Of a stretch of DNA of 64,000 nt, positions 8,615 to 15,935 are shown piece after piece; the stretch's first letter is position 1; every line of letters starts with the position of its first letter. A model generated the notes under the pieces. That model saw only the letters and a program-made list of their open reading frames with translations, was not told the origin of the DNA and ran no database searches. Origin of the DNA: Microbacterium hydrocarbonoxydans (lineage in GTDB: Bacteria; Actinomycetota; Actinomycetes; Actinomycetales; Microbacteriaceae). The stretch covers positions 1,116,001-1,180,000 of the forward strand of contig NZ_LR882982.1 in assembly GCF_904831005.1 (NCBI RefSeq). The letters run 5' to 3'. The translations under genes and the position numbers were made by a program.

Positions 8615-8788
8615 ATGGCAGCGATGAAGCCGAGGACTGGCGACGGACCCATGGAGGCCGTGAAGGAAGGGCGACTCATCATCGTGCGCGTCCCCCTCGA
8701 AGGCGGCGGCCGCCTGGTCGTTTCCGTGAACGACGCAGAAGCGAAGGAACTCCACGACGTGCTGGCAGCCGTCGTGGCGCCAGCCTGA
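8615..8788 (+). CDS. DUF3117 small conserved protein
   Basis: A 57-residue gene with the conserved DUF3117 pattern: MAAMKPRTGDGPMEA at the start, then RLIIVRVPLEGGGRLVVSV and a C-terminal helix EAKELHDVL. It is found across actinobacteria as a stand-alone gene; no biochemical role is established to my knowledge. The start is secure: AAGGAG lies 7 bases upstream of the ATG, with a -10 box TAAACT about 30 bases up. A perfect hairpin terminator follows 38 bases after the stop, so it is a monocistronic unit. Confidence 0.9.
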   Translation: MAAMKPRTGDGPMEAVKEGRLIIVRVPLEGGGRLVVSVNDAEAKELHDVLAAVVAPA

Positions 8789-8825
8789 TCGACATCCGTC
8801 CGCCACACGCGGATACACACATGAG

Positions 8826-8858
8826 AGAGGGCGACGGATCACCGATCCGTCGCCCTCT
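8826..8858. terminator. Bidirectional hairpin terminator
   Basis: Perfect 15-bp stem (8826-8840 with 8844-8858) and 3-base loop ACC between the convergent DUF3117 and methyltransferase genes. The downstream sequence is TCG-rich rather than a U-run. Confidence 0.75.
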
Positions 8859-8876
8859 TCGTCGTCGTGGCGTCGG

Positions 8877-9512
8877 TCAGGCGTCAGCGACGCGGATCAG
8901 CTGGAGCAATCCCTCACCGGATGCCGAGACGGTCGCGAGAACCGCTGCCGATTCCTGAGTCTCCTGGATCAGCGAGCGGTACGCGGCCGTGACCGCATCG
9001 CGCTGAACGGGGTCCGCCACACGGCCGGCGGCCAGAACGCGCGGAACCAGCACCATTCCGCCGTCTCGAGCAAGACGTAGGCCGTGCTCGACGTACTCGA
9101 TCACGTTGTCGGCGTCGGCGTCGACCAGGACGATGTCATACGACGACTCGTTCATGCGGGGGAGGACGTCTGCGGCTCGGCCGCTGATGAAGCGGGCGCG
9201 CGTCGCGGGGACTCGCGCGTCGGCGAAGGCCTGGCGGGCTGCGGCCAGGTGCTCCGGCTCGTTGTCGATCGAGGTGAGCACGGCGTTCGGGGCTCCGCGC
9301 AGCAGCCAGAGCCCGGACACACCCGCGCCCGTGCCGATCTCGACGATCGAACGCGCGTTCGTCGCCGCGGCGAGGACAGCGATCTGCGAACCCACGACGG
9401 CACTGACCGGCGCAGCTCCGAGCTCGACCGCGTTGGCGCGAGCGCGTGCGATGGACGACGGCTCCACGATGGATTCTCGGAGGAAACGTGCGTTCGCATC
9501 GTTCTCGCTCAT
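8877..9512 (-). CDS. O-methyltransferase, SAM dependent
   Basis: 211 residues of the class I methyltransferase fold, close to the caffeoyl-CoA/catechol O-methyltransferase family (methyltransferase 24 type). Motif I reads IVEIGTGAGVSGLWLL. The acidic block DIVLVDADADN is the usual metal and substrate site, and LARDGGMVLVPRVL follows. The ATG at 9512 is preceded by GGGAG, whereas the 36 open codons upstream are not conserved-looking. It is divergent from tatB, as in the Rv1220c-tatB neighbourhood. The substrate is unknown. Confidence 0.85.
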   Translation of the reverse strand: MSENDANARFLRESIVEPSSIARARANAVELGAAPVSAVVGSQIAVLAAATNARSIVEIGTGAGVSGLWLLRGAPNAVLTSIDNEPEHLAAARQAFADARVPATRARFISGRAADVLPRMNESSYDIVLVDADADNVIEYVEHGLRLARDGGMVLVPRVLAAGRVADPVQRDAVTAAYRSLIQETQESAAVLATVSASGEGLLQLIRVADA

Positions 9513-9589
9513 TGCCCTGATCTCCCGACTCACATGTGTGTTGTCCCAGCGTATGCGCTCGGCGCGCAGCAACCAGGCAGGCGCGGCGG

Positions 9590-9595
9590 TAGCCT
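9590..9595 (+). promoter_or_regulatory. -10 box of leaderless tatB promoter
   Basis: TAGCCT followed by 6 bases and the tatB ATG. Confidence 0.6.
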
Positions 9596-9601
9596 GGTGA
9601 G

Positions 9602-9988
9602 ATGGAACTCGGGATCTCATTCGAGAAGATTCTGCTGATCGGTCTGGTCGCTGTTCTTCTCGTCGGACCTGAGCGGCTGCCCCACTATGCCGAAAGCGTG
9701 GCCAAGCTCGCTCGGCGTGCCGGAGAGTTCCTCCGCGACACCAAGAGTCGCGTTCGTGAAGAGATGGGCCCCGAGGTCGACGACGTGGACTGGCGCAAGC
9801 TCGATCCGCGCCAGTACGACCCTCGTCGGATCATCCGGGATGCGCTCTTCGAAGACGCGCCGGTCGTCGCGGCGTCGCAGGCTGCCACGGTGGTCGCGGA
9901 GCCTGCGGTGACTCCCGTGCGCCCGGTGCGTACGCGGCCGGAGTTCTCGGTGGCGAACCCACCCCCGTTCGACCCCGAAGCGACGTGA
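9602..9988 (+). CDS. tatB: Sec-independent protein translocase component TatB
   Basis: A TatA/B-type protein of 128 residues. It has a short N-terminal membrane helix (KILLIGLVAVLLV), the hinge GPERLPHYAE, a long amphipathic helix rich in Arg and Glu (residues about 28-65) and a disordered Pro-rich tail. The GPERLP hinge, the Glu near the membrane (GIS-F-E-K) and the length favour TatB over TatA. With TatC it would form the receptor for twin-arginine signal peptides; tatA and tatC are not in the window. The next gene starts inside its stop codon. Confidence 0.88.
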   Translation: MELGISFEKILLIGLVAVLLVGPERLPHYAESVAKLARRAGEFLRDTKSRVREEMGPEVDDVDWRKLDPRQYDPRRIIRDALFEDAPVVAASQAATVVAEPAVTPVRPVRTRPEFSVANPPPFDPEAT

Positions 9989-10593
9989 CGCCCACCTCGC
10001 CCGAGAGGGTGAAGGGCAAGGACCGTGCTGCACTCGCCGTGGCGGCAGCCTGTGCAGTGATCTCCGTGCTGATCTGGTCGCTGTGGGTGTTGCCGATCGT
10101 GCGCTCGATCGACGAGGCCCGTTCCACGCCGACCGGGCGTACGGTCGCCGTCGAACTCGCTGAAGGAGAGACGGTCGGGATCTGGGCGAGCGGCACCTCC
10201 GCCGCTCTGGGCACGATGACATGCAGTGTGGTCGACTCCGGCGGTTCCGAGCTTCCACAGTGGGGCGGCCCCACTCTCGGCTGGGAAGACGTTCTCTGGT
10301 GGATGAGCCCACGGCACGGCTTCGCGCAGCAGTCGCAGATCACATCGCGCGCCGCGGGGGAGCATCTGGTGCGATGCGAAGATGCGCTCGGCACCTACGA
10401 GGGGGAGTTTCTGGTGGCGGCCGACTCATTCGGCAGCGGCGCCATCGGTCTCGGACGCAACGGCGGCAGCGAGTACCCGATCGGATCGATCCTCGTCTAT
10501 TGCGCTGTGATCTGCCCGCTTCTCGCGGTGCTGATCCCCGTGGTGATCCTGTTGCGTCGGCTGGTCGCGCGACGTGGCCTGACGCCGCGCTAG
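9985..10593 (+). CDS. Two-pass membrane protein, function unknown
   Basis: 202 residues. One helix lies near the N-terminus (residues about 15-37) and one near the C-terminus (about 165-190), enclosing an extracytoplasmic domain of about 120 residues. Two cysteines in that domain, in TMTCSVVD and HLVRCEDA, could form a disulphide. The GTG start overlaps the tatB stop by 4 bases, so the two are translationally coupled. Its stop shares a CTAG palindrome with the stop of mrp on the other strand. I do not recognise the family. Confidence 0.6.
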   Translation: MTPTSPERVKGKDRAALAVAAACAVISVLIWSLWVLPIVRSIDEARSTPTGRTVAVELAEGETVGIWASGTSAALGTMTCSVVDSGGSELPQWGGPTLGWEDVLWWMSPRHGFAQQSQITSRAAGEHLVRCEDALGTYEGEFLVAADSFGSGAIGLGRNGGSEYPIGSILVYCAVICPLLAVLIPVVILLRRLVARRGLTPR

Positions 10594-11708
10594 CCGAGCG
10601 ACAGGGGGAGCGGGCGGCCGGACAGCCCCCGGCCCCGGCCTGCGAGAGAACGGGCGAGGTCGTCGATCGCCCGCGCTGCGGCATCCGTCGGATCGGCGAT
10701 GACGATGGGAGTGCCGTCATCGCCTCCGGCGCGCAGCGCCGGGCTGAGAGGGATCGACGCGAGCAACGGCACCGGATCGGTCTCAGAGAGAGCGGTCGCT
10801 ACCGCCGCGCCGCCACCGGACCCGAACAGATCGAGGACCGTACCGTCCGGCAGCGCGAAGGGTCCCATGTTCTCGATCACCCCGATCACGCGCTGGCCCG
10901 TCTGACGCGCGACCAGACCGCTGCGGATCGCCACATCGGATGCCGCGGCCTGGGGCGTCGTGACCACCAGGACCTCTGCATGCGGCAGCAGCTGACCGAT
11001 CGAGATCGCGATGTCACCGGTGCCCGGGGGCATGTCGATCAGGAGTACGTCGAGGTCGCCGAAGAAGACGTCGGTCAGGAACTGCTGCACGGTGCGGTGG
11101 AGCATCGGACCGCGCCAGGCGACCACAGCTTCGCCGTCGCGCAGGAACATGCCGATGGAGATGGTCTTCACTCCGTACGCGACGGGGGGAAGCATGAGGT
11201 CGTCGATCCGGGTCGGCTGCGTGCCTGACGGGATCCCGAGAAGACCGGGAATCGAGAAGCCGTGCACGTCTGCGTCGACGAGCCCGACCGAGAGACCGTG
11301 CCGTGCCAGCGCCACGGCCAGGTTCGCGGTGACTGTCGACTTGCCGACGCCGCCCTTGCCGCTCGAGACGAGGATCACGCGGGTGAGCGAGTCGGGGCCG
11401 AACGGCATCTGGCGCGGCGCGCGACCGTCGCGGAGCTTCTCGGTGAGCGCCTTGCGCTCGGCCGGCGTCATGACTCCCACGTCGACCTGCACGTCGTTCA
11501 CGCCAGGCACGGACGCCGCTGCAGCGCGGACATCGGACTCGATGCGTGCGGCCGCCGGGCAGCCCACGATCGTCAGGACGATCGACACCTCCGCCGTGCC
11601 CGCATCGACGGAGATGTCTCTCACCATGTCGAGGTCGCCGATCGGACGGCGCAGCTCGGGGTCGGTGACGGCGGCGACCGCGGCCCGCACGGCGTCGGCG
11701 GGATTCAC
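10590..11708 (-). CDS. mrp: Mrp/NBP35-family P-loop ATPase, iron-sulfur carrier type
   Basis: 372 residues in two domains: an N-terminal MIP18/DUF59 domain (residues about 4-85, with IVGCPAA carrying its Cys) and an ATPase domain with the deviant Walker A GKGGVGKST at 117-125, DADVHG, and LLIDMPPGTGD. Mrp proteins carry or insert iron-sulfur clusters. The CxxC usually found shortly after the ENM motif is absent here (ENMGPFALPDGT), which as far as I recall is common in actinobacteria. The GTG at 11708 overlaps the DUF1003 stop as GTGA, so it is the last gene of a three-gene operon. Confidence 0.9.
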   Translation of the reverse strand: MNPADAVRAAVAAVTDPELRRPIGDLDMVRDISVDAGTAEVSIVLTIVGCPAAARIESDVRAAAASVPGVNDVQVDVGVMTPAERKALTEKLRDGRAPRQMPFGPDSLTRVILVSSGKGGVGKSTVTANLAVALARHGLSVGLVDADVHGFSIPGLLGIPSGTQPTRIDDLMLPPVAYGVKTISIGMFLRDGEAVVAWRGPMLHRTVQQFLTDVFFGDLDVLLIDMPPGTGDIAISIGQLLPHAEVLVVTTPQAAASDVAIRSGLVARQTGQRVIGVIENMGPFALPDGTVLDLFGSGGGAAVATALSETDPVPLLASIPLSPALRAGGDDGTPIVIADPTDAAARAIDDLARSLAGRGRGLSGRPLPLSLG

Positions 11709-12244
11709 GATGACGATCGGCCGCTCGAGCGCGGCGACTCGCGGGGCTCGTCGTCGGACTCGCCCAGCTCGGCGAGCAGCGCCTTGAGCTCCTGACGCAG
11801 CACGTCTCGGGTCACGACCTGGTTGTTGCGCTCTTCGAGCGACATGCGCAGGGCGACGATCTCTCGGGCGAGGTACTCCGTGTCGGCGAGGTTGCGCTCG
11901 GCGCGCTGACGATCCTGCTCGATCTGCACACGATCGCGGTCGTCCTGCCGATTCTGCGCGAGCAGGATCAGCGGCGCGGCGTACGACGCCTGGAGCGAGA
12001 GCATCAGGGTGAGCGCCGTGAACCCGAGCGCGGCATCGTCGAAGCGGAGGTGATCGGGCAGCAGCGTGTTCCAGCAGATCCACAGCACGCAGAACAGCGT
12101 GAGGATCAGCAGGAACGCCGGAGTGCCCATCGCGCGGGCGACCCACTCGGTGAAGCGCCCGAAGCGGTCCCGCGAGGTGGAGCGCTGCCGAGACGATCCT
12201 CGGCCGAGCGGAGCATCGAGTCGAGGAGAGCGTGAGCGAGCCAT
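11705..12244 (-). CDS. DUF1003 membrane protein
   Basis: 179 residues. A basic N-terminus is followed by two membrane helices (residues about 39-58 and 68-93) joined by the conserved WNTLLPDHLRFDD loop. The block LQASYAAPLILLAQNRQDDRDR marks the DUF1003 family. A predicted coiled coil of about 55 residues follows, with a Ser-rich end. The ATG at 12244 shares its A with the stop of the upstream MgtE-N gene (TGATG). DUF1003 genes commonly sit between an MgtE-N protein and mrp in actinobacteria; the joint role is not known. Confidence 0.85.
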   Translation of the reverse strand: MARSRSPRLDAPLGRGSSRQRSTSRDRFGRFTEWVARAMGTPAFLLILTLFCVLWICWNTLLPDHLRFDDAALGFTALTLMLSLQASYAAPLILLAQNRQDDRDRVQIEQDRQRAERNLADTEYLAREIVALRMSLEERNNQVVTRDVLRQELKALLAELGESDDEPRESPRSSGRSSS

Positions 12245-13509
12245 CAACGCACCGTCCCGGGGATCGTCGACTCGTCGCTGTCGTGCGTTCGCCAGTCGTC
12301 GGGAAGCAGGTAGTCGAGGACGTCGTCGATGCTGATCGCTCCGACCAGTCGATGGGCCGCGTCGATCACCGGAAGCGACACGAGGTCGTAGCTCGCCAGC
12401 ATCCTGGCCACTTCGGCAGCGGACGCGGTGACGGCCACAGGTTCGAGGCTGTCGTCGACGATAGCCCCCAGCCTCTCGTGCGGGGGATAGCGCAGCATCC
12501 TCTGGAAGTGCACCATGCCGAGCAGCCGACCGGTCGGAGTCTCGAACGGCGGGAGTGTGACGAACACGGCGGCGGCGAGGGCAGGATGCAGCTCGTGGCG
12601 ACGGATGAGCGCGAGCGCCTCTGCCACGGTCGCGTCTGCGGAGAGGATGATCGGTTCCGGCGTCATGAGGCCGCCCGCGGTGTCGGGGCCGTAGCGGAGC
12701 AGCATCCGCACATCCTCAGCCTCCTCCGGTTCCATCAGCTCGAGGAGCTGCTCGAGACGGCTCGGGGGGAGCTGCGCGAGCAGGTCGGCGGCGTCGTCGG
12801 GTTCCATCTGGTCGAGGATGTCGGCGGCGCGCTCATCGCCGAGACGGTCGAGGATGTGCACCTGCTCGTCTTCGGGCATCTCTTCGAGCGCGTCGGCGAG
12901 GCGGTCGTCGGAGAGCTCTTCGGCGACCTCGATCATGCGCTGCTGCGGCAGATCGAGCAGGGTGTTCGCCAGGTCGGCCGCGTGCAGCTCCGAGTACGAC
13001 GCGACGAGCTGCTCGGCGGACTGCGCCTCTCCGGGGGACTGCTGCTCGGAGACCTCGTTCCATGCCGCGAAGGTCGTCGGGCCCTTGGCGAACGGTGACG
13101 CACTCGTCTTGGGGCGGCGGAGGAACAGCTGGCTGATGGCCCATTCGCCGAGGCGGTTGGGTTCGATCGCGACGTCCTCGATCACCGCCTTGCCGCTGCC
13201 GTCGACGAGATCGACCCTGCGCCCCAGCAGCTCTGCGAGCACTCGGACCTCGCCTGCACGTGGCGAGAACCGTCGCACGTTGATGAGCCCGGTGCTGATC
13301 ACCTGACCGGCGCGGATCGAGGTGACCCGACCGATCGAGAGGAAGACCTGCCTGCGTCCGGGGATCTCGACCACCAGGCCGATGACACGCGGGGCCGCCG
13401 TACTTCGATACACGATGACGACGTCACGGACCTTGCCGAGCCGGTCGCCCACGGGGTCGAAGACGGCGCACCCGGCAAGGCGCGCGGCGAATACCCGTTG
13501 TGTGCTCAC
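12244..13509 (-). CDS. MgtE N-domain and CBS-pair protein
   Basis: 421 residues. Residues about 1-110 resemble a PRC-barrel-like region (VFDPVGDRLGKVRDVVI, HFR-like repeats). Then comes an acidic MgtE N-terminal superhelix (about 140-270, with repeated ADLLAQLPPSRLEQLLE type helices) and a CBS pair (about 275-410). The membrane pore domain of the MgtE magnesium channel is missing, so this is a cytoplasmic sensor or regulatory relative rather than a transporter. GTG at 13509 is chosen because TACGCT lies 6 bases before it on the minus strand. First gene of the operon with DUF1003 and mrp. Confidence 0.88.
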   Translation of the reverse strand: MSTQRVFAARLAGCAVFDPVGDRLGKVRDVVIVYRSTAAPRVIGLVVEIPGRRQVFLSIGRVTSIRAGQVISTGLINVRRFSPRAGEVRVLAELLGRRVDLVDGSGKAVIEDVAIEPNRLGEWAISQLFLRRPKTSASPFAKGPTTFAAWNEVSEQQSPGEAQSAEQLVASYSELHAADLANTLLDLPQQRMIEVAEELSDDRLADALEEMPEDEQVHILDRLGDERAADILDQMEPDDAADLLAQLPPSRLEQLLELMEPEEAEDVRMLLRYGPDTAGGLMTPEPIILSADATVAEALALIRRHELHPALAAAVFVTLPPFETPTGRLLGMVHFQRMLRYPPHERLGAIVDDSLEPVAVTASAAEVARMLASYDLVSLPVIDAAHRLVGAISIDDVLDYLLPDDWRTHDSDESTIPGTVR

Positions 13510-13515
13510 CTGTCC

Positions 13516-13521
13516 AGCGTA
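13516..13521 (-). promoter_or_regulatory. -10 box of leaderless MgtE-N operon promoter
   Basis: On the minus strand TACGCT ends 6 bases before the GTG at 13509. Confidence 0.5.
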
Positions 13522-13619
13522 GTGCGCGGTGCCTGCGAACAGGGCTCCGACAGGGGGCGGACGGCGTCTGCGAGCTCGACTCGCGGGCCGCTCATCGGCA
13601 GGCATGGAACAATGGCGGG

Positions 13620-14372
13620 ATGAGCATGCTGAACCGTCCAGCTGACAGCCGCGATGAGGGCGAGATCGTCGCCTCCACCCGCGATTACGAAGGCGCGCAG
13701 AAGACGGTGTCGAAACTGATCGCCGAAGAGGTTCCGGCGCGGGACATCGCGATCGTCGGACAGAGCGTCCGCACGGTCGAGCGCATCACCGGTCGCCTCG
13801 GCTATGCAGCCGCCGCGCGCTCGGGTGCCGTCAACGGGGTGCTCATCGGGCTCTTCCTCTCCGCGATCCTCGTGATCGGGAATCCCGATGTGCCGATCCA
13901 GCTCTTCGTCGGCTTCGTGTTCATCGGGGTCGCCCTCGGCATGCTGCTCAGCCTGGTGACGTATGCGATCGTCCGTCGCCGCAGAGACTTCGCGAGCGTC
14001 ACCCAGTTCGCAGCCGACCACTACGAAGTGCGGGTGCAGGCCGCGTCGCTCGCGAAGGCGCGGCTCGCACTCGGAGCCGCCACGCCGGCACCCGTGCGCG
14101 CACCCGTGAACCTCGATGAGCCGCCGCGCTACGGCGAGCGGATCACACCGGGTACTCCGAGCGCGCCCACCCCGCCTCCCGTGCCCGAGGAGCCGACTCC
14201 CGGCGCCGACACCTCGCCCGGCGCGCAACCGACGCCGCCGTTGGGAGGCGGCCAGAACCCGCCCGCCGAGTCCCCGGTGCCGCCGCGCCCCGCCGACCCG
14301 GCCGGGCCGCCCACCGATGCACCGGGCGCCGCGTCGCCCGGTGTGCCGCCGAAGCCGGCGGAGACGGCCTGA
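13620..14372 (+). CDS. General stress protein 17M-like membrane protein
   Basis: 250 residues. The N-terminal 60 form a GSP17M/YflT-like domain (IVASTRDYEGAQKTVSKLI, then AIVGQSVRTVERITGRLGY). Two membrane helices follow (about 77-95 and 100-120), then a long Pro/Ala-rich disordered tail (residues about 155-250). The ATG at 13620 is the first start in register with the domain, and a weak -10 like AACAAT sits 6 bases before it. The gene overlaps the next by one base and starts a three-gene run. The role is uncertain; the family name comes from Bacillus stress proteins. Confidence 0.7.
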   Translation: MSMLNRPADSRDEGEIVASTRDYEGAQKTVSKLIAEEVPARDIAIVGQSVRTVERITGRLGYAAAARSGAVNGVLIGLFLSAILVIGNPDVPIQLFVGFVFIGVALGMLLSLVTYAIVRRRRDFASVTQFAADHYEVRVQAASLAKARLALGAATPAPVRAPVNLDEPPRYGERITPGTPSAPTPPPVPEEPTPGADTSPGAQPTPPLGGGQNPPAESPVPPRPADPAGPPTDAPGAASPGVPPKPAETA

Positions 14373-15151
14373 TGGTCGATCCGCAGCCCGAGACCGGGCC
14401 CGGGCGCCCGCCGGTGCCGCCTGTGCCGCCGGCACCGCCCCAGTACATCGCGGCACAGGGCCAGTCGGCGCCGACACCGCCGGCGCCGCAGGAGAACCCG
14501 TACGCGCCGCCTCAGCCTCCCGGATATGCGCCGCAGCAGCCGACGCCGGGATACGCGCCGCCGCAGGCTCCCGGATATGTGGCGCCGCAGCCGGCCCCGA
14601 CCTACGCTCCGCCGCAGCACCCGGGACAGGCGCCGCAGCAGCAACAACGGCCGTTCGGATACATGCCGCCGCAGCAGCCGGCGCCCGGTTACGCGCCGCC
14701 GCAGGCCCCCGGCTATCCCGCAGCGGGCTATCCCGTCGGCGCATACCCTGTCGCAGCGCCCCCGCGCGGGCTGTTGCCGTGGGCTCTGGGGCTGTTGATC
14801 TTCATCCCCTTCCCGTTCGTCGGAGGGCTGGCCTCGGGAATCGCGATGGCGGTGAGCGGCGGAGGATCCCGACGCTTCGGCGGCGTGGCGCGCGAGAACG
14901 CTCGTGCGGCGTTGAACTGGGGGCTCACGTACCTTCTCGTCTCGACCGTCCTCCTGGTTTCGCACTTCGTGATCCTCTTCGCGCTGACCTCGGACTCGAG
15001 CTCCACTGGTTTCTACCCGATCGGCATCCCGATCACCCTGTACTTCGCGGTGTCGGTGCTGCATGTCGTGCTCGTGATCATGGGCACGGTGAAGGCATCC
15101 TCCGGCAGGGTCGTGCGGGTGCCGTTCGCGATCCCCTACCTCCGCGCCTGA
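14372..15151 (+). CDS. DUF4870 membrane protein with PGY repeats
   Basis: 259 residues. The first 130 are a Pro/Gln/Tyr-rich disordered region with repeated PGYAPPQ units. The C-terminal half has DUF4870-like membrane helices: LLPWALGLLIFIPFPFVGG, a central SRRFGGVARENARAALNWG block typical of the family, and two further helices. Such proteins are inner-membrane components of unknown role. The start overlaps the stop of the upstream gene (TGATG) and the stop overlaps the next start in the same way. Confidence 0.75.
   Translation: MVDPQPETGPGRPPVPPVPPAPPQYIAAQGQSAPTPPAPQENPYAPPQPPGYAPQQPTPGYAPPQAPGYVAPQPAPTYAPPQHPGQAPQQQQRPFGYMPPQQPAPGYAPPQAPGYPAAGYPVGAYPVAAPPRGLLPWALGLLIFIPFPFVGGLASGIAMAVSGGGSRRFGGVARENARAALNWGLTYLLVSTVLLVSHFVILFALTSDSSSTGFYPIGIPITLYFAVSVLHVVLVIMGTVKASSGRVVRVPFAIPYLRA
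14500..14765 (+). repeat. Coding repeat encoding PGYAPPQ-type units
   Basis: Short direct repeats around GGATACGCGCCGCCGCAG and variants encode at least five P-G-Y/Q units. The units differ in sequence, so slippage is probably not frequent. Confidence 0.7.
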
Positions 15152-15813
15152 TGGTCGACCTCGCGGTCGAACTCCCCACCGGCCGCGCGACGGTCTCCGC
15201 CGACTGGTGCACGGGGGCCGGTGGTGCGACCGCGGTCATCGCACACGGCGCCGGTGCGGGAAAGGACCATCCGTTCCTCACGGGTTTCGCCGAGTCCCTC
15301 GGCACGCTCGGATTCTCGACGCTGCGTTTCAACTTCCCCTACGTCGAGCAGGGGCGTCGCATGCCAGGGCCGGCCGCGCACGCGATCGCCACCTGGAGGG
15401 CAGCCGTGGCGTTCGCCCGTGAGCAGGACGCGGGGGCCGCAGTCTGGGCCGTCGGCAAGTCGTACGGCGGCCGCATGGCCTCCATGGCCGTGTCCGAGGG
15501 GCTCGTCGTCGACGGCCTCGCCTACCTCGGGTATCCGCTGCACGCACCGGGCAAGCCCGAGAGACCGCGCGCGGAACACCTGCCCGCCATCGAAATCCCG
15601 CAGTTGTTCATCGAGGGGACGAACGATCCGTTCATCCAGCCGCGGTCGCAGTTCGAGGAGGTCGTGGCGAGCTGTCAGGAGGCTCGCGTGGTCTGGATCG
15701 AGGGCGGTGCGCACACCTTCGAGATCAAGGGCCGCCGGCGACCGGCCTCCGAGGTCGGGATGACGCTCGCGCCGTTCGTCGCGGAGTTCGCCCGGGGCGC
15801 GGCGAACCGCTGA
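15151..15813 (+). CDS. Alpha/beta hydrolase, dienelactone hydrolase/KANL3-Tex30 type
   Basis: 220 residues. The nucleophile elbow is GKSYGG with Ser near residue 112, the acid is in FIEGTNDPF and the histidine in IEGGAHTFE. AHGAGAGKDHPFL early in the chain is the oxyanion region typical of the Tex30/KANL3-like hydrolases. Cytoplasmic, substrate unknown. The ATG shares its A with the stop of the upstream gene, so it is the end of the same operon. The frame is open far upstream, but that part is antiphase to the DUF4870 gene and is not real. Confidence 0.82.
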   Translation: MVDLAVELPTGRATVSADWCTGAGGATAVIAHGAGAGKDHPFLTGFAESLGTLGFSTLRFNFPYVEQGRRMPGPAAHAIATWRAAVAFAREQDAGAAVWAVGKSYGGRMASMAVSEGLVVDGLAYLGYPLHAPGKPERPRAEHLPAIEIPQLFIEGTNDPFIQPRSQFEEVVASCQEARVVWIEGGAHTFEIKGRRRPASEVGMTLAPFVAEFARGAANR

Positions 15814-15853
15814 TCTTCGTCGGGTGACGAACGGGGGAGCGCTCGTCAGGGAG

Positions 15854-15900
15854 CGAGAGGACCGCTGAGCTGAGTGATCGCTCGCCCCGCAGTCCTCTCG
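15854..15900. terminator. Imperfect hairpin, possible terminator
   Basis: A 9-bp stem (15854-15862 with 15892-15900) with a long interior of 29 bases lies between convergent genes. Weaker than the other hairpins in the window. Confidence 0.35.
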
Positions 15901-15935
15901 GTGAACTCGACCTCACGGTCGCGCAGCAGCCCCGC

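Noticed and set aside
14500..14765. Possible CRISPR-like or satellite repeat
   Set aside because: The repeats are in frame and encode PGY units of variable spacing. There are no regular spacers.
14116..15150. Upstream extension of the alpha/beta hydrolase frame
   Set aside because: It overlaps the DUF4870 gene out of frame and gives an Arg/Pro-rich product. The ATG at 15151 is coupled to the upstream stop.
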